A DNA stretch of 64,000 bases from Diogma glabrata (lineage: Eukaryota; Arthropoda; Insecta; Diptera; Cylindrotomidae), in NCBI GenBank assembly GCA_963693315.1, contig OY856186.1:460831272-460895271 (forward strand), given 5' to 3'. The notes beneath the pieces are model-generated. The model worked only from the letters and a program-made list of their open reading frames with translations. It was not told the DNA's origin and did no database searches. The translations under genes and the position numbers were made by a program. Shown here one piece after another: positions 10,000-19,961 of this stretch; within the stretch, counting starts at the first letter, position 1; every line of letters begins with the position of its first letter.

Positions 10000-11465
10000 C
10001 ACTCAGAAAAAAAAACGATGCGTTTGTTACTTATGCGCTATAGTAACTCCAAAATTGTAAACATAACGTACGTTTTACTAAAATTTACTAGTGCGAAGTA
10101 TTGATAACTTAAGTAATATTATCCTGTGCCACGTTAATAAAGCAAAATTGGAATTGTAAAATTTTTGAAAATAAATTTACTACTGAAACAGTAAATTTTG
10201 AAAGATGAAAACAAAGTTACCTAATGGTCGTTACATTTACTTAACAATTTTGTAAAACATAACCGTCGAAAAATGCTAAATTTACATGGCAAATAGTGCT
10301 AAACATACTTATACACACGCGTATATATAATCCACTATTTACCCAAAGAGATTAACTTAAGTATGCTGGAAATTGCTTATATGATACGTACTTTTTACTA
10401 AGGCATCTTTAAATTTACGTTTTCATAGCTTGAAAATTACGTATGACTTCGAGTATTAAAGTCATATAAAACGTAAATTTTACTTAAAATAATAGTAAAA
10501 TTTACATATGTATAGCTGTCAATTTATGCAGCACATGTTCTTACGTTTTGGCGTGGCGTTTTGTTTGTTTACTAATTTTGAGAGATATATGTATTTCTTT
10601 TTTTTTATTGTATTTTATGTTTTGTTCTATAGCTAAAAATCTAGATTCAAAAAAATCTTTTTAGGGTGAAAACTCACTTTTTTTGACCAAATAAAACACG
10701 TAATGTCAAATAATAAATTGATCTGAGAGCAAAAAATGTCAGAACAATGTTTTGGCAAAAAGAATTTGACATATATATAATTGTTATTTCTGTGTTACCT
10801 TAGTTACATTATTATTATTGTCGGAATAAATTTGAAATGTTTAGGTCTATATAATTTTAAAATAACTACAGTATCGATAAATTGAAATGCTGTGAAATTG
10901 AATTTTTATGAATAAAAAGGAATCATTTTTATGTTATTTTAAAAAAATAATAAAAATGTAATAAAAATAAATAGTGGTCAGTCTGTGAATCGAACCCTCG
11001 AACGTCCTAAACTTAAGCATCAACATAATATTCATAAATAAATTGATGTAAATAATTATTTAGATAGACGAATGGTTAATGCTGCTGCGTTGTACACAGA
11101 GGTCTGGGGATCGAAGCCGGGTTAAGTCCAAAATAAATATTAATAATAAAAATAGCATTTTATCTTTACAGGGCCCTTCTTAACCGCTGTTAATCATTGC
11201 CGTGTATAAAATTCTCTCACCCTGAATTGATAAAAAAACGATTAATAATTGCAAAAAAACTAAATTTTTTTCATTTTTTTGGTGAGACAAGATGGTAGCA
11301 TAATAGTAGCATAACAGCGCAAAATGTTTTACATGCTTTTAAGTAGATTTTACTTAGTCAATTTTGTTTAGTTTACTTATGCCTCCGCTGGCTCAATTCG
11401 TACGTCATTTTCAGTTAAATTTACATATACTTTACGTTAAATAAGCTATCTTTTTTTTCTGAGTG
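10000..11465 (+). mobile_element. Non-autonomous TIR element T1, copy 1
   Basis: About 1,466 bp, starting CACTCAGAAAAAAAAACGATG and ending in the inverse, TTTTTTTTCTGAGTG. No open frame of note. The interior carries tRNA-like arms: a minus-strand GGTTCGATTC (about 10986-11005) and a plus-strand stretch with ATGGTTAATGCTG and GGGGATCGAAGCCGGG (about 11068-11127). Copy 2 at 12593-14047 is nearly identical. CACTCAG-A(n) termini recur in insect non-autonomous elements; I do not assign a superfamily. Confidence 0.8.
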
Positions 11466-11678
11466 TGGGGGTAAGAATTAATAAATTATAAATTAACGTC
11501 CATGCAAATGCATGCGCACATCAAACTTTAAACTCAAATATCTCGAAACTATACTTTTGCGTATACGTCATTTCATTATTAAAGCGACGAATATTGCTCA
11601 TTAAACAATAAATTCGTTATTAATGGTATAACTGAATTATTATTTTGATTATATTATCGACGTCATAATAGTACATTT

Positions 11679-12257
11679 ACCCGAGCAGAAATTAGTTAGG
11701 GAAAACCTGAATACAGTCAGGTCGTGATCAGGGCCTGGTCAGTCCTACAAGGGCAATCTCTATTAGAGCAAGCTGATGTGGGCCTGTTTAGGGCCTGATT
11801 TAGAATACCCTTTTAGGGTTAACCTTATTTGAATACACCTAGCTGAAATTTCAATTGGTTAAAATTCATTAGAGTATTATCCATTTTAGAAATATATAGT
11901 TAAAATCGTTTCATGTATATTTTAGTTATAGCTTCTCGGCTGAAAGACTATAATAATAGTGATTAAGGTGGTATGTATGTTTGAATTTTTTCCATTGTAA
12001 TTTTTTTATTTTAATTTGATTAATTTATGTATATAATATATAAATATATATCAGGGTCTGGTCTGGATATCCCAATCAGGGCCTGATCCGATTATCCCAA
12101 TCAGGGTCTGATCCGGTAATCCCAATCAGGACCTGATAGGGCAAAAGCGTTACACGCATGATCAGGGCCCAATCAGGCTGTCCTACCAATGCCTGATCCG
12201 GGTTAGGGCAAACCTGATCAGGGCCTTACTTGAGCCCTGACAAATTTCTGCTCGGGT
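11679..12257. mobile_element. Small TIR element with GATCAGGGCCTG repeats
   Basis: 579 bp with termini ACCCGAGCAGAAATT at the left and AATTTCTGCTCGGGT at the right. The subterminal regions repeat ATCAGGGCCTGAT-like units; at 12050-12140 CCCAATCAGGGTCTGATCCG recurs about every 27 bp. Its termini resemble those at 9507 and 14480, so it is probably a younger member of the same family inserted within an older one. Confidence 0.72.
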
Positions 12258-12592
12258 ACTTAACTTAAAATTTTTAACCTTAAAGCATATAATTTAAATT
12301 TTTATCTTGCATCTCCTCTTTACTCAAGAATTTCCAGATGTTTTTTGTTAGCAGTAATTGGTGAAATACTTATTATGTTGCTCAAAAATTATTCTATTTG
12401 AAATATGACAAGTGATCTAAAGCAGGTATGGGTGAAGTTAGTTTTCGAATCCAAACTTGGATCCATACCTTCATAAGAGCCTATGTGACAAAGAGTTTTA
12501 TCATACCATTGGAAAAATCATCAATAATGCCAAAACTTGGACTAAATAAAATAAAAATAAGAAATAATTAACAAACTTACTGCACTTAGAAA

Positions 12593-14047
12593 AAAAAACG
12601 ATGCGTTTGTTACTTATGCGCTACAGTAACTCCAAAATTGTAAACATAACGTACGTTTTTCTAAAATTTACTAGTACAAAGTATTGATAATTTAAGTAAT
12701 ATTATCATGTGCCACGTTAATAAAGCAAAATTGGAATTGTAAAATTTTTGAAAATAAATTTACTACTGAAACAGTAAATTTTGAAAGATGAAAACAAAGT
12801 TACCTAATGTTCGTTACATTTACTTAACAATTTTGTAAAACATAACCGTCGAAAAATGCTAAATTTACATGGCAAATAGTGCTAAACATACTTATACACA
12901 CACGTATATATAATCCACTATTTACCCAAAGAGATTAACTTAAGTATGCTGGAAATTGCTTATATGATACGTACTTTTTACTAAGGCATCTTTAAATTTA
13001 CGTTTTCATAGTTTGAAAATTACGTATGACTTCGAGTATTAAAGTCATCTAAAACGTAAATTTTACTTAAATTAATAGTAAAATTTACATATGTATAGCT
13101 GTCAATTTATGCAGCACATGTTCTTACGTTTTGGCGTGGCGTTTTGTTTGTTTACTAATTTTGAGAGATATATGTATTTCTTTTTTTTATTGTATTTTAT
13201 GGTTTGCTCTATAGCTAAAAATCTAGATTCAAAAAAATCTTTTTAGGGTGAAAACTCACTTTTTTTGACCAAATAAAACACGTAATGTCAAATAATAAAT
13301 TGATCTGAGAGCAAAAAATGTCAGAACAATGTTTTGGCAAAAAGAATTTGACATATATATAATTGTTATTTCTGTGATACCTTAGTTACATTATTATTAT
13401 TGTCGGAATAAATTTGAAATGTTTAGGTCTATATAATTTTAAAATAACTACAGTATCGATAAATTGAAATGCTGTGAAATTGAATTTTTATGAATAAAAA
13501 GGAATCATTTTTATGTTATTTTAAAAAAATAATAAAAATGTAATAAAAATAAATAGTGGTCAGTCTGTGAATCGAACCCTCGAACGTCCTAAACTTAAGC
13601 ATCAACATAATATTCATAAATAAATTGATGTAAATAATTATTTAGATAGACGAATGGTTAATGCTGCTGCGTTGTACACAGAGGTCTGGGGATCGAAGCC
13701 GGGTTAAGTCCAAAATAAATATTAATAATAAATAGCATTTTATCTTTACAGGGCCCTTCTTAACCGCTGTTAATCATTGCCGTGTATAAAATTCTCCTCT
13801 CACCCTGAATAGATAAAAAAACGATTAATAATTGCAAAAAAACTAAATTTTTTTCATTTTTTTGGTGAGACAAGATGGTAGCATAATAGTAGCATAACAG
13901 CGCAAAATGTTTTACATGCTTTTAAGTAGATTTTACTTAGTCAATTTTGTTTAGTTTACTTATGCCTCCGCTGGCTCAATTCGTACGTCATTTTCAGTTA
14001 AATTTACATATACTTTACGTTAAATAAGCTATCGTTTTTTCTGTGTG
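12593..14047 (+). mobile_element. Non-autonomous TIR element T1, copy 2
   Basis: About 1,455 bp, nearly identical to 10000-11465 in the same orientation, with the same termini (CACTTAGAAAAA and TTTTTTCTGTGTG) and the same internal tRNA-like blocks. Few differences are visible, so the two copies separated recently. Confidence 0.8.
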
Positions 14048-14164
14048 TTTAAATTTATAAGCATTTGAAGTGTACTTGAAATTATGAACAAAATTAAGGA
14101 AAAATGGTAATATTTTTTTCATTTATTTAATGTCAAATTAATATTTAAGAACAAAATTAATTCT

Positions 14165-14372
14165 AAACCTTTGAACGGATCTGGTATGGATCTCTTGAAC
14201 AGACCGGACATGAAACTGTTGAATGGATCCGGCATGGATCTTGAAGATAGATCCGGAATAGATCTTTGAAATGGATCCGGAATGGATCTTTGAAATGGAT
14301 CCGGAATGGATCTTTGAAATGTATCCGGCATGGATCATTTAAACGGATCCTGTACGGATCCTGTATGGCGTG
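14165..14372 (-). repeat. 24-bp minisatellite (ATGGATCCGGAATGGATC)
   Basis: About eight units of 24 bp, each with GGATCCGG and GGATCTTTGAAAT variants. The unit is a multiple of three, so it produces three overlapping repetitive open frames on the minus strand; these are consequences of the array, not genes. Confidence 0.85.
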
Positions 14373-14649
14373 ACGATTTTTCATCATGTCCGGATCAGGA
14401 GGCCTGATTCATCCCTGATCAGTCTTCAGGCAATCCTGATCCGGGTCGGAGCCTATACTGATCTAATTTCTAGTCGGGTAGTTACAAGGAAATCGCAAAA
14501 TTGACATATTAATATTTGTTAAAATCTTGATTTTTGTACTTCGTAGAATTTATAAATCAACCACTCATCAACATAGTAACATAAACAGATATGCAAACAG
14601 CTATTGCAAAACCAAAACCGAAAAAACCAACCTCATTAAAACAAAACCA

Positions 14650-14990
14650 TATTCAAAAATATGGAGGAGCTGAAATCTCAAGCTCTGAGTTATCAAGACT
14701 TCGATTTTGGTTAAGGATTTTGATAAAGTTTTCGGCATAAAAATTCTTAAAAATTCAAACTTTTTCCAAAATTCTAAAAATATTGCAAAAATTATAACAA
14801 TTGCAAAAATTGAAACTTTTTTCAAAATTCCAAAAATTATATTAAAATCAAAAATTTTAAATTTTTCAAAATTCTAAATTTAAATTATAAATCCAAAATC
14901 TAAAAATACTCCGAAAATTTTTACAAAATCAAAAACTTAAACTTCTTTCAAAATTCTTAAATGTATATATAAAATTAAAAAATTCATTTC
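14650..14990 (+). repeat. Dispersed AT-rich repeat, copy 2
   Basis: Opens with ATATGGAGGAGCTGAAATCTC and TTAAGGATTTTGATAAAGTT, then degenerates into 20-25 bp imperfect units such as TTCCAAAATTCTAAAAATAT. Related to 2348-2492 and 48290-48930. Confidence 0.6.
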
Positions 14991-15480
14991 TTTTTTTGAC
15001 TTTTCATGACTTTTTTAAAAAAAAAGTGGATGCTATAAAAAAGTGTTCTACTATAAAAAAAGTCTATAGAGCAAGACTTTTTTATGGAAAAATACGACTT
15101 TTACACTGAAAAAATATATTTAAAATTATTATACAGTCTATGTTGGATACGACATTGTTAAAAATATATAATAAAATTAGATGTTTATTAAAAATAATGG
15201 TGAAATGTCACGATTCCAATTCTATAAAATATTTTTTCCAAGAAACATTGTGATATTCGTCTTACTCTCTCTTTAGGAAATAAATCATGGTTTCTCGTTC
15301 TATTTTGGCTAGAAAAAAAAAGAAAAAGACTAATGGAGAGTCAGCTTAAGTAAAAGTCTTCATCTTTTTTCCTTTCGCACTTATATGATTTTCATATCTT
15401 CTATTTCACAAAATCAAAAAGACGAGAAAAAAAGACTAATGGAGAATTACCTTAACGAGTTTGTCAAAAACTAATCTAAC
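14991..15480. other. AT-rich gene-free stretch
   Basis: No gene seen. GAAAAAGACTAATGGAGA-type sequence occurs twice (about 15325 and 15430). Confidence 0.4.
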
Positions 15481-15517
15481 ACTAAGTTTACACCAGGATC
15501 TAATTGGTACATACTAT
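15481..15517 (+). repeat. Left end of TIR element split by gypsy element C
   Basis: ACTAAGTTTACACCAGGATC matches inverted at 39963-39983 (ACTGGTGTAAACTTAGT), on the far side of element C. The last five bases, ACTAT (15513-15517), are one copy of the target duplication of element C. Confidence 0.6.
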
Positions 15518-15695
15518 TGTAATAAATAAGAATATTTATTAAAAACACAAATTATGGTTCTGATTATTTATTCGCCTGTAATGTTTTTTATTGACATTTC
15601 TATTGCGTTGTTTATGCTTAACTAACTTGTGTTATCTTTGTAGTGAAGTTAGCTGGCAGTGGTGGTCGCTTGACATAATAAACGCACTCATTACA
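15518..15695 (-). repeat. 3' LTR of element C
   Basis: 178 bp, identical by eye to 38956-39133. The TG...CA ends are intact. Confidence 0.92.
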
Positions 15696-15718
15696 CGCTT
15701 TTTTTTTTCTTTTAAAAG
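15696..15718 (-). promoter_or_regulatory. Polypurine tract of element C
   Basis: In element orientation a run AAAAGAAAAAAAAAGCG directly precedes the 3' LTR. This is the expected primer for plus-strand DNA synthesis. Confidence 0.8.
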
Positions 15719-15803
15719 TTAATTTTCATTTCTTAATTATAATAAATATTTAATTAATTATTTTGATTGCTTAACGCTAATCCAGCACTTAAAACTAAAT
15801 GTT

Positions 15804-16142
15804 CTAATCAAACCCGTACATTTGACGAGGGCGTATTACTCGACCATATCTAGACACCCTAAGTTCCGGCTGCACAGGCGGCACATTAACTGGTGGCTGC
15901 ACTGGCTCCGTGTCAGATTCAGAGGCATTGCTATCGGCGGTATCATATTCATCCGATGATGATAAGGGCACAACGTTATCAATCACCGATAGCTCTGTCT
16001 CATTTACTTCATCAATCGTATCATCGTTGTCGATATTTATTGATTGTTCAGCCGGTGGAACCACATGAATTTGCATTGAATCACGGCCACCGTTACCAGT
16101 TAATGCGTCCCCTTCCAGTAGCAATTCACTTGGGTCAAGTTC
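15804..16142 (-). pseudogene. Element C gag-pol, C-terminal tail (displaced fragment)
   Basis: Final part of the C polyprotein. It reads from about NELDPSELLLEGD through an acidic linker (DNDDTIDEVNETEL, SSSDEYDTADSNAS) to RYGRVIRPRQMYGFD and a stop at 15804-15806. A basic RxGR(V/I)xRPxxxYG(F/Y) ending is common at the C-terminus of gypsy integrases. It continues the frame of 17494-17835, from which it is separated by the Penelope-like insertion. Confidence 0.82.
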
Positions 16143-17492
16143 ATTATTTTTTAAAATTAAAATGCAATATTTAAAAATATACTTTTTACTGTTTATTTTT
16201 AAATTTATTTATAATAATAAAACTTCCTTATAGTAACAATGTGATTTTAATTTTTTTATTTTAAAGAATATCGATTTCGACTTACGTCATCCTCAGTTCT
16301 TAAATTATTATTACAATTTTTGCTTAAACTATTACTTATATACTATTTTAACTGCTGTTTTTTATTATTATGTCATATATTTTGTTAGTTTTAGTGTTGA
16401 TTTTATCATTTAAAATATTGTTATTGTTTTTATGTTTATATATTTCTATTTCTTCCAGTCTATCTAGATTTTGTCCTTTTCTTTTTTTATGTAATATGGT
16501 TAATTTTGTGTTGATATTGGTGTATTTGTGTTTTTCTATTTTCAAATGTTGGGCATATCTGGATTTTGGATCGCTTCTGTTAATTTCATTGGTGTGCTCG
16601 ATAAATCTTTTTTTGAAGGACCTCCCCGTCTGGCCTATGTAAAATTTACTGCAGTCGTCACAGGTAAGCTTATAAACACCTGTGTCTAAGTTTTGGGTTT
16701 TTTTAGTTTTTAGGTAGTTTTCTAATTTATTTTTGTTTTTGTAAGCCGCAATATATCCATATTTTTTTAAGGTTTTTTGCATTATTTTGAATGTTGTTCT
16801 ATTGTATGTTACGCCTACGTATTTTTTACCTGCTAAGTTTTCTTCATTCTTCAACGTTGTTAGGATTCGTAAATTTTTCTTGTTTTTGTGTTTTCTATTT
16901 AATGTGTCAATCATTTCATTTTTATATCCATTTTTTCTGGCTATGTATTTTATATTGTTTAGCTCGTCTTCATAATTTTCAGCGTTCATCGGTATAGTGT
17001 TCAATCCATTGATCATGTGGTTGTAGGCAGCTAGTTTATGTTGGTATGGATGATGTGATTTGATTTAATGTGTCAATCATTTCATTTTTATATTCATTTT
17101 TTCTGGCTATGTATTTTATATTGTTTAGCTCGTCTTCATAATTTTCAGCGTTCATCGGTATAGTGTTCAATCTATTGATCATGTGGTTGTAGGCAGCTAG
17201 TTTATGTTGGTATGGATGATGTGATTTGATAATATAATAAAATAATTTAAGAACTGAGGATGACGTAAGTCGAAATCGATATTCTTTAAAATAAAAAAAT
17301 TAAAATCACATTGTTACTATAAGGAAGTTTTATTATTATAATAATTTAAGAACTGAGGATGACGTAAGTCGAAATCGATATTATTTAAAATAAAAAAATT
17401 AAAATCACATTGTTACTATAAGGAAGTTTTATTATTATAAATAAATTTAAAAATAAACAGTAAAAAGTATATTTTTAAATATTGCATTTTAA
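16143..17492 (-). mobile_element. Penelope-like element, 5'-truncated with inverted terminal copies
   Basis: Contains a GIY-YIG endonuclease frame. A terminal block including GATGACGTAAGTCGAAATCG occurs inverted at the left (about 16150-16322) and directly twice at the right (about 17236-17340 and 17341-17492). A further duplication of some 165 bp covers the start of the coding part (about 16900-17064 and 17067-17231). Repeated terminal blocks in mixed orientation and 5' truncation are typical of Penelope-like elements. Exact borders within element C are uncertain by a few bases, and I see no clear target duplication. Confidence 0.82.
16348..17016 (-). CDS. Penelope-like element: end of RT and GIY-YIG endonuclease
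   Basis: 222 codons open, ending at 16348. The C-terminal half contains LTCDDCSKFYIGQTGRSFKK followed by RFIEHTNEI. This is the GIY-YIG nuclease signature in its Penelope form, where a CxxC pair precedes a YIG segment and is followed by RF..H. The N-terminal half (KNLRILTTLKNEENLAGKK and downstream) matches the linker region after the RT fingers and palm in such elements; the RT catalytic motifs are absent. The element would nick target DNA with this nuclease to prime cDNA synthesis. The initial methionine is simply the first in an open frame, because the true N-terminus was lost by 5' truncation. The frame has no internal stops. Confidence 0.85.
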   Translation of the reverse strand: MINGLNTIPMNAENYEDELNNIKYIARKNGYKNEMIDTLNRKHKNKKNLRILTTLKNEENLAGKKYVGVTYNRTTFKIMQKTLKKYGYIAAYKNKNKLENYLKTKKTQNLDTGVYKLTCDDCSKFYIGQTGRSFKKRFIEHTNEINRSDPKSRYAQHLKIEKHKYTNINTKLTILHKKRKGQNLDRLEEIEIYKHKNNNNILNDKINTKTNKIYDIIIKNSS

Positions 17493-17493
17493 T

Positions 17494-17835
17494 TCAAAAG
17501 TGACAAAAGCACACAAACAGTGAATAATATGGAAAACCATTATTTTTTATCTTTACAATGAATCTACGATTACGTCTAAAGTGATAATCAAAATTATCTC
17601 CAACGATATATGAGCGTCCGTTTACATTTCCAACAACTGTTCCATAATTCCATTCCTTTGAATTTTTCTTAAAAATAACTTTGTCACCGATGCCCAATAT
17701 TGGCAGTGATTTAGCATTTCTGTCGTAATAATATTTCTGTTTTTATTTTTTATTTTCAATTCTTTGTTGGATTTCCTCCTCCTCAAACTTTTTCCGAACC
17801 AATAATGAGCCAGACACTGGCAGTTTTGATTTTAT
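17494..17835 (-). pseudogene. Element C integrase C-terminal domain (fragment)
   Basis: Reads from LPVSGSLLVRKKFEEEE through KYYYDRNAKSLPIL and GIGDKVIFKKN to HFRRNRRFI. This is the linker and SH3-like C-terminal domain that follows the catalytic core of gypsy integrases. An in-frame TAA lies at about 17733-17747, between the RIENKK and KQKYYYD segments, so this copy could not make full-length integrase even without the insertions. The right edge is the CAAT target duplication of element A (17836-17839). Confidence 0.85.
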
Positions 17836-17839
17836 CAAT

Positions 17840-19068
17840 TGTAACGTTCGCAATAATCGCAAAACAATAATAAAACCAAATTCCTCTTTGTTTTCAATTC
17901 AATAGAAATATATTTCATTAGTTTCCGTTCATTTTTACATTAATAATAATTTTAAAATTTTCTAAAACTTAACTGCTAGTTAAATTTTGAATATACTATA
18001 AAAAGCAAACGAACGTACTCAATTTTATTTCCAATTCTAGCGAACAGATGTCGTTGTCGTTATTAATCTTTGCTGAATTTTCAATATTACCCGATTTATT
18101 TTGACATCAGAAGATGAAAGAAAAATCACATTTTTTGTTTAATCAATTTTTTTTCGATGTTAAAAATCTGAAAAGATAATTTATTCATTCCATTTTGAGG
18201 TTTCAAACTCAAAATAGCAAAAATTAAAAAATTAGATTCAGTTTTTGTCTTTTTAAAAAAGAAACAAGTGCAATTTTCATGGAAATCATAATTTGTATTA
18301 GAGTAAGGAAAAAATCACAATAACATTAAAAATCAAAGTTTTTATTATTCTAATAAGAAAAATTACATGTACTGTGCATTTTGATGAGATTGGCATCGTC
18401 TTATGCTTATAAAATTTATGTATTAAAGTTCAAGTTGGCTATAAATAAATGATATTCTTTTATCTGAATCATAAAAGTGCACATATGTTGGTTGGCCAGT
18501 CGCTGCTTTGATTTGCAATAAAATAATTTGGAATTACATATGAAATACACCAGTATTGTTGGATAATCTATAATCGGGTAGTCCTACCAAACAGTTATAT
18601 TTGGGGTTACTGCTATGTTATAATATAACATAGCAGTAACCGCATATTATGCTGTGGTATTGTGATCAGGAAAGTTTATCATATTGATGGAATTATTATT
18701 ACGTTGGATGCGGTGATTTGATCTGGAAAAATATATATAAGAAGAAAAAAAACTGAGGTTGGAGAATATTAACATTTCCTTTTTGCTGGAAGACCTTGAA
18801 TTGCAGAAAATAGCTGTAAGTTATTATTGTATTCTTTTCTTATTTTAACTAAATTATTGTGAATAATTAAATGTCATATTTGTATATAATGTTTGAGTAA
18901 TTAATTTAAAGTAAGAGGTTCTCAAGTCGTAAGATTCGTTTGGCGATTTCGCTATCCAGTGTAAATTAAATTGTAAATTTTTGTCAAATTTTTTTCGCTA
19001 TCCGGTGTAAATTAAATTGTAAATTTTTGAACAAAGTCCAATCCGATTCACGAAGTGAATCAATTACA
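17840..19068 (+). repeat. 5' LTR of element A
   Basis: 1,229 bp. Visible parts: a 34-bp perfect palindrome (about 18604-18637) made of TTACTGCTATGTTATAA and its inverse; a TATATATAAGAAG core-promoter-like box at about 18731; a strong splice-donor-like AGCTGTAAGTTATT at about 18812; and a roughly 43-bp direct duplication near the 3' end with CGCTATCCGGTGTAAATT. Promoter and donor roles are inferred. Confidence 0.9.
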
Positions 19069-19427
19069 AACGTGGCAGCCGAAACGAAACCCTGGGGTTG
19101 TGTTAGGTTTCTGGAACCGTAATAATACGGTAAATTTTTTTTGAAAACCAGTTTAAGGTTTTTTTTTTGAATAATAGAGCTATTTTTGGCGCAATTAAGC
19201 GCATTTTTATAAAACCAGTTTTTGGTTTTTGTTACCAATAATACTTTTTGTTAATTTTTTTTTGGAAACCAGTTATTGGGTTTTTTCTTAATAATATTTA
19301 TATATTCTTTACATTCCTTTTTGGATATATATTTTTTTTTGATAAACCAGATATTGGTTGTTTTGTGTTTGGAACTTTTTTTAAATTTTTATTTTTTTTA
19401 AAGAATTTGGTTTTTGAGTTTTTCAAA

Positions 19428-19961
19428 ATGTACAACTCAATCAGGAGGTTTCAGGGGGGGATAAGTAGGAGTCGACCAGGGGGGTGTGAGCCGTGGATGA
19501 ATGAGGTGGATGAGAGAGCGAATGTGGAGAGAAAGGAGAGAATTAGCGAGGTACAACAAATGGATGATTATGAGGTGGATGCTGAAGCAGAACAACATGG
19601 ATATATTGATGCGGTGGATTCAACACAGAGACGGATATTGCAGCGACCTAGCATAACATTTGACAACAGTCAACCTGGTCCATCAATATCCAGACAACCA
19701 ATAGTATGTTTCAGATGTGGAGTAAACGGTCATCGAGCTCCTGATTGCTCTAAGAATCGGATAAAATTGCACTGCTGGAAATGTAACAAGCCGGACGTTA
19801 TATATGCAAATTGTTCATATTGTCACCCGTCGGTAAACTACCGTCCGAGAGTACATGCTTTGGGGATGGTAGCCTCGGTTCAACATCCAATGAGCCCGAA
19901 GAAAACGACGAGAGATGTAGCAACGCAGGACGATCGATCACCACTCAGGAAACCAGAATAA
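19428..19961 (+). CDS. Element A gag remnant with CCHC knuckle
   Basis: Starts at MYNSIRRFQGG in leader-derived sequence and joins the gag C-terminus at about ISEVQQMDDYE. Against the 600-residue gag of element B, roughly the first 470 residues including the capsid-like domain are deleted. It retains the zinc knuckle CFRCGVNGHRAPDC (CX2CX4HX4C) and a following cysteine cluster (CWKCNKPD, then CSYC). It ends at TAA 19959-19961, overlapping pol, which lies in the -1 frame. The open frame extends upstream to 19248 through T-rich leader; translation from 19428 is more likely. It should bind RNA but not assemble a capsid by itself. Confidence 0.75.
   Translation: MYNSIRRFQGGISRSRPGGCEPWMNEVDERANVERKERISEVQQMDDYEVDAEAEQHGYIDAVDSTQRRILQRPSITFDNSQPGPSISRQPIVCFRCGVNGHRAPDCSKNRIKLHCWKCNKPDVIYANCSYCHPSVNYRPRVHALGMVASVQHPMSPKKTTRDVATQDDRSPLRKPE

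Larger units (their letters stand above)
9507..14480. mobile_element. Composite TIR element with minisatellite ends
   Basis: The left terminus TACCCGACTGGAAATTA (9507-9523) is matched inverted at TAATTTCTAGTCGGGTA (14464-14480). Next to each end is a GATC-rich minisatellite: 50-bp units at the left and 24-bp units at the right. Between them lie two copies of a 1.46 kb TIR element and, nested, a second element of the same terminal type (11679-12257). An inverted pair around TCGTCGCTTTAATAATGAA also occurs (about 9880 and 11565). No transposase is encoded. That the outer termini belong to one insertion is inferred from terminal sequence and symmetry only. Confidence 0.5.

Noticed and set aside
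11068..11127. tRNA gene
   Set aside because: Only A- and B-box-like motifs; stems do not form a cloverleaf, and the block repeats with the T1 element.
14119..14387. Three overlapping minus-strand frames with repeating FQRSIPDP, SKIHSGSI and KDPFRIHF peptides
   Set aside because: They come from a 24-bp minisatellite whose unit is a multiple of three; all three frames stay open by periodicity.
15804..16124. Possible independent acidic host gene
   Set aside because: It is the C-terminal tail of the element C polyprotein, separated by the Penelope-like insertion.
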